DNA of 64,000 bases from Euphorbia lathyris (Eukaryota > Streptophyta > Magnoliopsida > Malpighiales > Euphorbiaceae): the NCBI RefSeq assembly GCF_963576675.1, contig NC_088911.1, positions 32,286,501-32,350,500 of the forward strand. The letters run 5' to 3'. The notes under the pieces are model-generated. The model searched no databases, was not told the DNA's origin, and saw only the letters and a list, made by a program, of their open reading frames with translations. This document shows, piece by piece, positions 22,905-33,523 of this stretch (position 1 is its first letter; the number at the start of each line of letters is the position of its first letter). Position numbers and translations under genes: made by a program.

Positions 22905-25774
22905 AGGTGCTTCTCCGATCGTTTATGTGTCCTATCCCTTTTCACTTAAATGACTCCTGCAACCGGGAATTTCAAAGAAGTTAGAATAGAGAGAAAGTTA
23001 AGGGGATTGACTCCGCTAACTGAACACGTTATTAAAGATGTAAGTCGAAGTGATTCAGTCCATGTGAGACCTATCTCAAGATAGAGGAGAGAGGTGGGAA
23101 AGCTGGAAGCCTACTGGTGCAGATTCAGTTCCCATTGAATTGACTAGCTTTGCTTCCTATCCTTGCTAGCTCTAGCTTACTCTGAAACTTGTGCTTTGAT
23201 GCTCAAGATATGAATTAGCAACTTCACTCGGAACTCGTTCTTAGCTCACTTACAGAATTCGCCTTCGCTCGAAGAGCAGAGCAAGGGTGGTGTTAAGTCT
23301 TTGGTTTTGTCTCCGAGAATGACAAGAAATCAATGCTGCGAAGTGAGCTTGGTAGTTCCCTACGAGGAAGTACTGCCCAAAAAGGACTACTCTACATCGG
23401 CCGGGATTGGACACTCTTCCTTCAAAGAGAGAGCATTCCTCCAAGAAATGGCACCAACATCGGTCACTGAAGCACCTTTCGTCACTGAAGGAGCTATCTT
23501 CCCCGGCAACAGAGTTGGCTCGATGCCATGAAGCTTCCCCGGTTCCTAGGGAGGGCTTTCCGAGACCAATGCCTATATTCTTACTTCAGTTCTTAGTCTT
23601 ACCTCTAAGAAAAAAAATGAAACCACTAATCTTCGTGCTCGCTTACTGCTTACCATGCCTACTATGCTTACTAACCCACTAACCGCTAACTCCAACCATG
23701 CATACGTAAAGATATTATCTTTCTCACAACATGGGTGAAGGCTTCCTTCCTCTTCAGCTGAGTAGCCTAAAGGATCCCCTTTCCTACCTAATAGTAGTTG
23801 ACAAGAGTTTTATTTTGAAAGAGAGGAGCTTTAGCGACGATGATAGCAACTATGATAACGACGCTGACGATAAAGGGAAAGCCCTAGTTGTGAGTTCTTT
23901 CTTTCATTTCATTCAATCATAAAGAGCTCGATCATCAACTAATAGATTCGTTTGTAACAGAATTTATCTTATTCGGGTAAGATTCATTCCTGCTCTTTGT
24001 GGGTAGTCTTCCCAGTTTATCCTCAGTAATGTAATAAGAGGTAAGAGTAGTAGGAGCGATACCGTTGTAGCTAAAGTAGTAAATAAAATTTCTTTTTCGA
24101 GAAAGTGGTAATGAAGGGTCTGTAGTAAGGAAACCCAGTAGTAGCTGTTATTAGTAATACCAGGTTATTGTAATACCTGTCATTCCTCGGATGTATTTGG
24201 TAATTCCTCAAGTAACGATCCACGTAAAGAAGGAACTCTAAGGGGATACGCGATACCAGTAGTCTGTGATAAAGAAAGTCATTCCCTTCTGTTCCTGTTG
24301 CGCTTTCTGGTTGGTTGGCGGGTCAAGGCCTTGTTATTCTTCTTTCGCGCTAGCCCTTGACTTTAGGGGTGGTAGCTAGATGTGATCCATCCGGACTAGA
24401 CTCACTCAGGCATTTACCTAGCTATCTATCTAGAGGGAAGGAATCACTCTACTACTTACCTTACTAAGAGAAGCCCTCTGATCGTGGTGCAGAAATATCA
24501 TAAGTAAAGATAAAGCAGTCGACTATAGAATATCTTACCTATACTTTCGTGAGAATCTATATTATATAAGAAAGGAAAGGCCGTCTTTCTTTATAGCCTG
24601 GCCTGGTCTTTCTTTTGTATGGAACGTGGGATCTTTCTTTCCTAAATCCATTTACCTTGCTAGCCTAAGGCTTAGAGTTTTCCCTTCTAAGCAAAAAGAA
24701 ACCAAGGAAAGCAGTCAAGCCGAAACCGGTGCCATCCTCAAAGAACCCAATGGGCGTACAAATATCTGCTTCGAAAAGACCACGAGAGATGCGAAGAATA
24801 GCCCTTAGCTTGGTTGCGGGGGAGAAAGACTAAGGATCAGTCTACTGGGACCTAGAGGAGATAGAAGCTGTGGTTAGTGAGTTGCCTGCTTTACTGAAAG
24901 GCTTAACTGCTTACTCTAGAAATTTCTTCTTAAGTTAAGAGTAGCCTTGCAATGCTCAAAGATCCGGGAAGGGTTGCTGTTAGATTCTATACCAACGCAT
25001 TCTCTCCGGAAAGTCGAATCGCAAAGGTACGAAACATAGCTAGTCAAAGCAATCCACTCAAGCCAATATACCTGGCAGGTAGGGAAAAAACTATCAGCTT
25101 CTTCAACTTAAACAGCCCCCTTTTTCCATATCTTTGAACTATTCCAGTAAAATAGCTCCTCTTCTTTTTTTGTTGCTTTTTCTTTTTAAGAGCTAATCCT
25201 TTTTGATTCCCCGGCATCTACTAATTTCTTCTTCTTCAATCAATGCCAATTCGGCTATTTACAGATCATTTTCACTCTGTCCAGTGGCTTAAAGAATGCC
25301 GTAAAGTGATCACAGAAACTTCAAACCACGTGAAAGCGGGCTTAAGGTAAGGCAGGAAAGACTGGCGCCGAAGGATATGTTTTGAAGAAAGAGATCCGCA
25401 GGTTGAAGAATGGACTTGACTGACCGGGGATAGGAGATAGGTCCATATAGTAAGTAGGTCCAAGCATTCCTCTTTGCTTTGGAGCCTAGGTGGACGGGAA
25501 AGCACTCCTCTCAATCCAGCTAGCAATGGATATGGATCTTATGCAAGCTATTTACTTTTCTCTCCGCGCTGTACCATCAGAAAGTAAGAAGATCGTATTT
25601 AAAACAAGTGACTGCCTGAATCCGGATTGCTACTGGTTCGCTGGCAAAGCATTCCCTCTCTCTTCTTTCTTCATGTTCACATCTTTTTGATTCATCTTCC
25701 TCAGTTAACGGATAGACATCCACAATTTCTCCACTACTGTACTCTCTGTTCTATCTTTCTTCAATAGTAAGAAA
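22905..25774. other. Intergenic DNA, no recognised gene
   Basis: No recognisable protein or RNA gene was found. Near 24489 the plus strand has AATATCATAAGTAAAG, a partial match to the mitochondrial promoter motif, too weak to call. Open frames are all shorter than 100 codons. Confidence 0.55.
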
Positions 25775-25901
25775 GGATCTTAGGCAACCGGTGATCGGCT
25801 TCGCGGGACCATTTCGGTCCACACAGGAAAGGTAAGATAAGTACCAAAGGTAAGATAAGTACCCTACCTCTCTCGGGCTAGGCTCTATTGGGCGGAGGTT
25901 T
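25775..25901. repeat. Dispersed repeat copy 2, partner in the atp6 leader
   Basis: It matches 4503-4567 in two blocks: the GGCTTCGCGGGACCATTTCG block and the GGCTCTATTGGGCG block. Between them lies an insertion that includes an 18 bp tandem duplication (25828-25863). No gene follows on the minus strand, so this is not an atp6-like leader in use. Confidence 0.8.
25828..25863. repeat. 18 bp x 2 perfect tandem repeat
   Basis: Two copies of AAAGGTAAGATAAGTACC lie head to tail. They sit inside repeat copy 2 and are absent from the atp6-leader copy, so they arose after the duplication or were lost there. Confidence 0.95.
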
Positions 25902-28900
25902 CTCGATCCACTATCTGACTCTTTTGAAGAAAGACACAACTCCTCTTTATATAAGAAATTTTCAGTCTAGTTCGCCACAAGGGATGAAAGCAATCGAAAA
26001 AGGTAGCAGTCGTTAGGCCGAAAAGCGGAGAAGTAAGTAGGCCAATGCCAATTGAAAGCTAACTAGTTGTCCCTCTTCGATTTCGATGACAGGAAAGATC
26101 AGATGCACAGAAGGAGCTACACATGAAGAACGGCAAGACATAGAAAGAAGGGGTTCTGCACGAATGCCCTGTTGAGGAAGAGAAGGGTTTTGAGAAGAAG
26201 GCCTTCTCGTCTGCTAGAGGAACTGACATGACATCTAATTCAACTATCTCAGCTTGCTGCATCGAGGAAAGAGGCTAGGCACCGAATTGGATGGGAGGGA
26301 AGGTGTGCAAAGAGGCATACTGGCTGAATAGGAAGCTAACCAAGGTACAGAAAAGACCCAGGCAAGAGGTAGAATGAAGGAGGTTTCTCCGGTAAAGCAT
26401 GATTTTAGGGAAATCCGTTTAATGCTAATAAGTAGCCGGTATTCGCTGCCATCAAGACAGCCTGGTATTCAATCTACCGGCGCAAGAGGGACTTTTTCTC
26501 TAAAGCCTACAAAGCAAAGCAGCAGCGCAGACTAGACTGAGTTCCACTTCCATACTCCAGTTTACAGAGGGCTAATGGCTGGCTTGTTTGTCTAGTCCCA
26601 CCTCTTCACCCTAAGCTCTTAGTTCCATCCATACACAAGCATCCCCTTCTCTCTAACAACAGCAAGTAGTAAACTACCTGTCCTCTACCAAGCAAGTTCG
26701 CACTGAGACTTCGAACACCAACGGAACACTCTCTTACTCCGATCAGAGGCAATCAAATGTGTTATTATCGGGAATCGGCCACTCCAGATCGAAGTACTAC
26801 GACGTCGTCATCACCGTGCTAGCCCGCCTTTGGTCTTTTGGTAGTGCCCAGCTCTACTTAAGGCAACGAAGGAGCTTATTTAAGTATGGCTAATTACCGT
26901 CAGGCCCCCTCTGCCCGAATATGACACCACAGGTGGTAACGGTGGTGCGCGAAACCCCGATCTGTGAACCTACTATGGTTCAACATATGACTGATCTCGA
27001 ACCGTCGTGCCATACACCCTCTTCAAGTGACACACATCTTTCAAGATTTTCAGAACTTAGATGTTTCACCTTAGATTCCAGACCTTGCGACGGGTCAACG
27101 GACAACGAACACTTCTGGGAACATGATTGATGTTAATGGGGTAGTCCATATATATAACTCCTTCATATAACGATGCATCGGGCACTGCAAACGACATAAC
27201 GATCTGGTCTAGCCAGCGTATCGGCTGCAGATTCATCCATCCCGACCGGCTTGTCGGTTAAACTAAATAGTATGCCCGGCGTATTGTCAGACGAAGAGCT
27301 GAAGGAAGGCGGTAATTTCAGTTTTAAATCTTAATGCAGACAAAAAAACATCGTTTTTCATAGCTCGGGACTGATACTGACTTGATGACCGGACTTGAAG
27401 ACTAGGACTGGGCTTTATGACTAGAGCCGCATTCAAAATACACCAATTCGCTTGGCCGCCTACCAATGATGCCTTTCACTTTCAGACAGTTCCTCGCGCA
27501 TCAAAAGACTTCTAAAGGGCAGGAGATCCAGGACTGGTTGGACCGTAGACCGAAGACAGAAAGAGGAGATAGATTGAGGACCGGGCAGGAATGATTAGCT
27601 TAAGGACTAATTGAACAGATTCGCTAAACAGAAGAGAGATATCGCGGGCAGGTAGCGTTACAGAAGCGATACCTGAAGACCGATGGCAGGGAGATCGATA
27701 GAGAGATTCGAGATGCGACCGATACCTCTTACGAGAGTTGCGAGAGACCGATTCCTGATTGCGCAGATGCAAGGCCTATATTCGCATTTTCATTGACCTA
27801 TCCTTGCTTGCCTTAACCCGGTTACAGCCTTGACGGAACACTTAAAACTATACTTTCATTCAAATATCGATATTTAACGGAATCGGTATCGAACAAGCTA
27901 GGGATTCACGACTAGACTCAAGGACGGGATGAGAACTATTAATAGATATGGCGCACCGGGAAGTAGCTCTATTTACATAAATTAGATTTTTGGACGGATG
28001 ACCGATTCCAGATGGCAGAGGAGCTAAGAGATGGAGGGAATGGGATATTTACTGATTGGTGGACAGATGACCGGGATAGAGGTTGACTGCCTAGGTTCTT
28101 ATGAAAGAGGAGCCTTGGGAGCTCCGAGCCTCGCTGGAGTTGGGCCACTTGGGGTGCATCCGGGTCGGGAGTTTATTTTAAGTTGGAACGGATGGGGGAC
28201 AGAGAAGAGGGAGACGTTGAATGCTCTAGTGCCGCCCGCTTTTTAGCAACCAAACAGATAACAGATGGATATTGCCTTTTCTCGTCATATAGTCTTTATT
28301 TTATTCTTGACTATGTGGCTGTGTGTCATATGACCCCCCTATATTAATAAGGTTGTTGTTATTTATATTATATATATTAGGGATCCATCCTAATGAGAAG
28401 TATTTTTGCGCATTCTCCAATTCTGGATTTTGTCAGGCTCGTTAAACCTTTACCGAGTTCCACGAGGAAGGTCCGATCTCAGCAAAGAAAGACGAATTGG
28501 ATGAAGAGGTCAAATGATGAAGAACTCGGAAATACGCTCGGTATGCAGATCGCACTACTGGCGCGAGGGAAGGTGGGCAACGAAAGAATTAGACCTTAGA
28601 TGGAAATACAGATAGGCACTGTAGATACGATTCTTCTTGCTTGGAATTATTGCCAACTCACGATGAGGTTCCGGGCTTGAGATTCCCTGCGATTCCTTCG
28701 CTTTGGCTTTCAACAGTTCCTTCAAAGGAAAGAAGGAATTAACCGGCACAGGCGCACAGAACAAACAAAGACAATAGGACTGGACCCGTTCAAGCAGAAT
28801 CGTAGCTTTTTCAGCTTGAGCGCATCTCCTTACTACAACCTTCCTTTTAGACTACTGGTGTGCTACTCGATAGCTTCCGTTTCGACTATTTAATTCTTTC

Positions 28901-29111
28901 TAGTTCGAAAAGAAGTTTTGTTACTGGGCTTAGAAGAAAGCTTAGGAAACACATTCAATTGACTGATAATACCCGAATGGAAAGTGATAAAATGAGTTTA
29001 TACGATTAGAAGTTGGCCTTCTAGGATCAATCCTGAACGGCCAAGTCCCCTGCCAACCAAACTACGAATTCTCATTTCTTTGACCGATCCTCTTCTCTTT
29101 ATGTGATTCAA
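25902..29111. other. Intergenic DNA, no recognised gene
   Basis: No gene was recognised. Around 26.9-27.8 kb the sequence is relatively GC-rich with CpG-containing stretches that differ from the surrounding spacer. It may be imported, but no protein match was found. An AT-rich patch lies at about 28330-28385. Confidence 0.5.
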
Positions 29112-29145
29112 GAAGTCGATTAGCTTAACTAGACTAATCGACTTC
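29112..29145. repeat. Hairpin: 12 bp perfect stem, 10 nt loop
   Basis: GAAGTCGATTAG and CTAATCGACTTC are exact reverse complements separated by CTTAACTAGA. In plant mitochondria such stem-loops can act as RNA 3'-end stabilisers or processing signals. No gene ends nearby, so its role is unknown. Confidence 0.9.
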
Positions 29146-32100
29146 AAACCTATCTTGAGAAAGCCAATCCAAGGCTTATAGGAAAGAGTTGAAAATGACA
29201 AGCAATTACCTCTTTCTTTCCCCACGCCTTCTGCCTCGATTCGGATGATGCATTCCACTTTGTTGACTTTTACTTTTCAATCCCTGACCGTTCACTTGAA
29301 CACGGAAGCTTTCAAGCAGAGACAAAGCAGGCAAGAAGGAATTTACTTGCCGATTGAACAAAATGAATTCTATTGGCATTACTGAAATCGCATATTATTC
29401 GATCTTGAGTACCAGAGTCGTTCTAACTTGATTCGCTCACAACGTGGCCGTAGAATCTATATTTAGTGATAAGGTGAGGACCGTTGCCTGTTGAGGACTT
29501 CCGACTTGGATTACCAGTTTCTCATTCACCTGCGAACAACTAGGGACAGATAGAGGTGGGATACTAGAGAGAGATCGTACTATTCGAAGTTTATCTTTCA
29601 GCTTTCACCACTCGAACACTTCCTTCAGAAAGATTGGGATGAATTCTGATTAGGGAAGCCGGCACGCACTGGGGACAGCTAACAACGTGTAGTGACTGTA
29701 CCACTCTCTTTGACTCACATCGGGCACTCCACCGCCAGATTAAGGAAAGGAGAACTGCTATTGAATCAGCTGCTACTTGTGGTAGTACTTAATTTCCTTT
29801 ATCTACAGATTGCTAGTAGTGAGGATAGCCTTTTAGATAGTGTTATATACATTGTATTCTCTAAATCTCCTTCTTGCTTAGGAAGATAGGGTTGCTTAGG
29901 AAGATAGGGTTGCTTAGGAAGATAGGGTTGCTTAGGAAGATAGGGCTGCTGTGTTACGAGGGCCGTCCTCCAGCTCTAGTTCACCTACGGGATAGTATGT
30001 ATGGAGCTTTTAATGGAAAGTTGGGGGAAAGCGGAATGAAGTAGCTGGCCTGATAGGGCCTGGAATGAGAGCTGGGTAAGAACCCCGATCCTGCTTTTCT
30101 TCTTTCGGGTTCAAGGGTCGAGAGCGGGTTATGCTAATAGACCTCGTTGAATCAATTTCTGAAAGCTCGCAGCCTTTCCTTTGAGATTGCCAATCAATGC
30201 ACTAGAGTAGGATCAGTCTGGTTTACCTTCCAGTCCAAAGGGCAACTGGGACTATCAAGCAACTGTTCGAGGGTCACCTGGCAGTACCACAACAAATAAG
30301 TTAACCCCTGTCTCATCCAGGAGCGGAGAGACTTCCATTCAAATCAGTCTTCCATTCAAATCAGTCTTCGAAGAACTTCTCAGGAGGTGTCTATTACTTT
30401 AGGCCTTAACTCTTCTACCAAGAGGCTCACCATAAGCCCTTGTAGGTACGGAATAGTGCTTTCCCTCGACCCGTTAAAGAGTAACTTACTCTCTGAAGTA
30501 AGAGATCAACTCAAAGGCAAGCAGGACAGCTAATCGAATCTCTCTTAAAGGGAGTCGAGCGTCTTTCCACCAAAGGCTAAAGTCAAGTAAACTCCACTCC
30601 ACCAACTCGTTCCGTAGTAGTCACAGGCATCCTATCCTCTCTTTACCGCTCCGTGGGTTGTTTAGGGCAAGCCAATAGCATTCCCTCTTTTTCTTGTTTA
30701 GGTAAAGGTCGTCCCTAGTCCGTCTATATCTCATTACATGATTAGGAAATCTGGTGTAACAGACTCCACTAACTATAGGCTTATAATCACCACATTCATC
30801 ATCAACGAGAGTGAAAGCGTCTTCATGCTCGGCAGGAGCTACATTGGAACAAAGCAGGGCTGAAAGAAGATAGGCACAGGAAGCTGGGCACACCAGAGGC
30901 TAAGGGCGAGCAAGAGACTAAACAAGAGGGACAGGCACAAATCCCTCTTCTTATACGAGAGGTCCAGCGCGGTGACGAGCTCAAGCGGATACGACCTGCG
31001 TGCCTAGTTGCGTCGAATAGGCCCATCTTTTGATCCCGTGAAAGACATAGCTTAGCCCTAAGATCAGATGGGGCGGGAGATGATAGCTTCGCTGCTGGGG
31101 TCAACATCAGGTCAAGGAAAGAAAGCTTGGCGGCTCCTGACTCATAATAGATCTCACATAATAGAAAGAATAAGGTACGGAAAGACAATAAAAAAGCAAA
31201 GACATCAGGCTCGAAGAGCTGTTATTGCTTTCGTTTTTCTTAAGTAGCATAGGTTATTGCTCTGGTTATGACTAACCTACTATATGGTAACCACCTCTCT
31301 GTAGACGGGGATGGGCACCCCGGAGAGAGGGATTCAAGAGAATCTGAGGCGATCTAATCCCTTTGTGGACGCTACGGGAGAAGGCATAGGCTGGCGTAAG
31401 AGACTAGACTAGAGAAGCTACATAAGTAGTTATGTAGGAAGATTTGAGGCACTTTCAATTCATCTTTCGATTCGGTCAACTGTAACGAGAAGAAAGGAGT
31501 TCTTTTTCAGCCTAAGCTGCTGTGGTTCTTGCTAGCTCTTACACAGGGTCGGCTATACTGCATTTATCCCTAGCGACTGATATCGAGCACAGTAGCAAGG
31601 TCAAAGCTATCCGCTAGTAGTTAAGCAGGATATGAACTCAGTTCAGGAAAAGAGAGAGGGCAGGGGGAGTAAGTGAGGCTATCGTACCAGATGGGCGATC
31701 ATCTTCTTATGAAGTTATGGAGGGGTATCAAGCAGATCTTTATTAAGCAGTGGTTCCAACTCTATGAAATAGATGATCGGAGATAGCTCCGGCAATCGAA
31801 GAGACAAGCAATCATAGCAGGCACGAAGCACCGGGTGGAGAACTTCTTTCGTCGAAAGTGCCAGAGGGGGACCAAGGCCTACCATATGGGAGATCGACCT
31901 GTGAGCCAAAGGTGCGGCAAAAAAAGGTCTGGTACCAGCCAAGGTGGAGAATTCCCCCATTTGCTTGCTTTCTATATTCTAATTATAGCCCGCCACCTCC
32001 CCGGTAGGGCATCGCCTATTTGACTCCTCTGATCCTGTACCTAAGGACTATGCTTTACTTTTCCATTAACTTCCTCATATCACGTCTTACTGATATCTTA

Positions 32101-33416
32101 TAGGTAATAGAGTCTCAAAGCAGGGTCCCCCCAATGACATTGTCTACTCACTTTTGGTACTAGTACACCTTTGCGTGGTTTCTGTCTTCACTTTATGGCA
32201 ATTCTCTCGATCTCTGATAAGTCAGCTAAAGGAAGCAAACTCTAATATAAGTTAGTAGCTTTCACATCCTTACTCTCTATAGAAAGTAGCTTTCGCATCC
32301 TTTTCTTATCTATGTTCTTACCTCAAGTTTCTTTCCGGTTTCACACTAAAGTTGAGAAAAGGCATAAGTGATAGAAAAGAAGTGAAAAGAAAAAGAAGTG
32401 GCGCTATAGAGTCTGATTCCCTATAATAGAAGTGGAGGGGTTGCTTGCTATTCCCATATCAATCGATGAAAGAGAACTAGGGAGTGGTTAGAAGAAGCTA
32501 GCTTTTAGGTAACCTTTGCTTAGAGGACCGGCTATACTATACTACTAGTGACTTAGATCTTGTGAGAAAGCAGAAAGTCGGGTGCCCGCAGCTACTTTAA
32601 ATGTGAAAGGAGTGAAGTTAGCCTATCAGTAAGCACTCCTTCTACTCTTTAGGAAATAGAATGATGAAGTGATGGGTAAGCTCAAGTAATCCCTACCTCC
32701 CCTAGAGAACTGAGAAGAGATAGAAGTCAGATTAGCTCTCAAAATGAGTAGAGAAGAAAGTATAGCTTCCCAGGGAGTAAAGACGGTAAAGCCTTACCTC
32801 TTACGAGATAGAAAGAACCTCAGAGAACGGAAAGAGCCAAGGTCGTAAAGACAAAGGCAGAAAAGCCTAGGTATAGGTAGCGAAAGTCAAGGTACGAGAC
32901 ACCAAGGAGTTATAAAATAATAGAACCTGTAACGGAAACAGAGTTTTAGCTGGCTCATTAGAGCAAGTGAAATATGCGTCAAATTGGTTTCTTTATAGGA
33001 TTCTCGTCTGATTGAACAAGAGCGTATGCACCTTACAAAAAAGGGAAGATCGTATGATTGCACTAGATCGTATGCACCTCCTTTTCTCCTTTATTCCGGG
33101 CAATAGATAAGTAAGTGAGTGCCCCGTGTACTTTTCCTATAAATTTTCATGTACTACTTTTTTATTGTATAGAGAAGAAATCTCAGTTCGAAGGTAAGTA
33201 GCTTCCTTTCACAAGCCTGTTTTCACTTCCTTATCCTTATAGAAAGTAGGCTGCTACCGAACTCATTAGCAAGCGAACGGCATCGCCCTATCTCAACCAG
33301 CTCACTACTCACTAAAGTCTATGTGAGAAACCAAGCTATTTCACTCCTGTGGGATTAAAACCCACCGCATAGGCAGCTTTCGAATAGGCCTTTATTACAC
33401 CGAGTAAGGATGCGAA
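29146..33416. other. Intergenic DNA with short tandem duplications
   Basis: No known gene was recognised. It contains the four-unit 18 bp array at 29874-29945 and a 17 bp duplication (CTTCCATTCAAATCAGT) near 30332-30365. The minus-strand open frame at 30823-31188 (121 codons) is Ser/Cys-rich and not recognised. The motif CGTAAGAGA occurs at 31394-31402 but lacks an AT-rich upstream box. Confidence 0.55.
29874..29945. repeat. 18 bp x 4 perfect tandem repeat
   Basis: Four head-to-tail copies of TTGCTTAGGAAGATAGGG occur without spacers. The absence of unique spacers rules out a CRISPR array. It looks like replication slippage. Confidence 0.97.
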
Positions 33417-33444
33417 AGAAACTTACTATATATAGTAAGTTTCT
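33417..33444. repeat. 28 bp perfect palindrome
   Basis: AGAAACTTACTATA is followed directly by its exact reverse complement TATAGTAAGTTTCT, so the 14 bp arms have no loop. The sequence is AT-rich and could extrude as a cruciform or, if transcribed, form a hairpin. No neighbouring gene explains it. Confidence 0.95.
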
Positions 33445-33514
33445 GGACAATAGTCTGGAGCTGGACACCATCTTAAGTAATAGAACTCCCAGTTCTGTTA
33501 CACGAACCTTTCTT

Positions 33515-33523
33515 TCTCTTATG
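33515..33523 (-). promoter_or_regulatory. Orphan mitochondrial promoter-like motif
   Basis: The minus strand reads CATAAGAGA exactly, but the bases just upstream (GAGAACTCT) are not the usual AT box. Leftward transcription would run toward the 28 bp palindrome at 33417-33444. No gene lies downstream. Confidence 0.35.

Noticed and set aside
24480..24500. Partial promoter match CATAAGTAA
   Set aside because: It has mismatches in the core positions and no gene downstream. Similar weak matches occur near 20870, 61419 and 63070.
31394..31402. CGTAAGAGA on the plus strand
   Set aside because: The nonanucleotide is exact but the upstream bases are GC-containing (AGGCTGG), unlike real promoters, and no gene follows.
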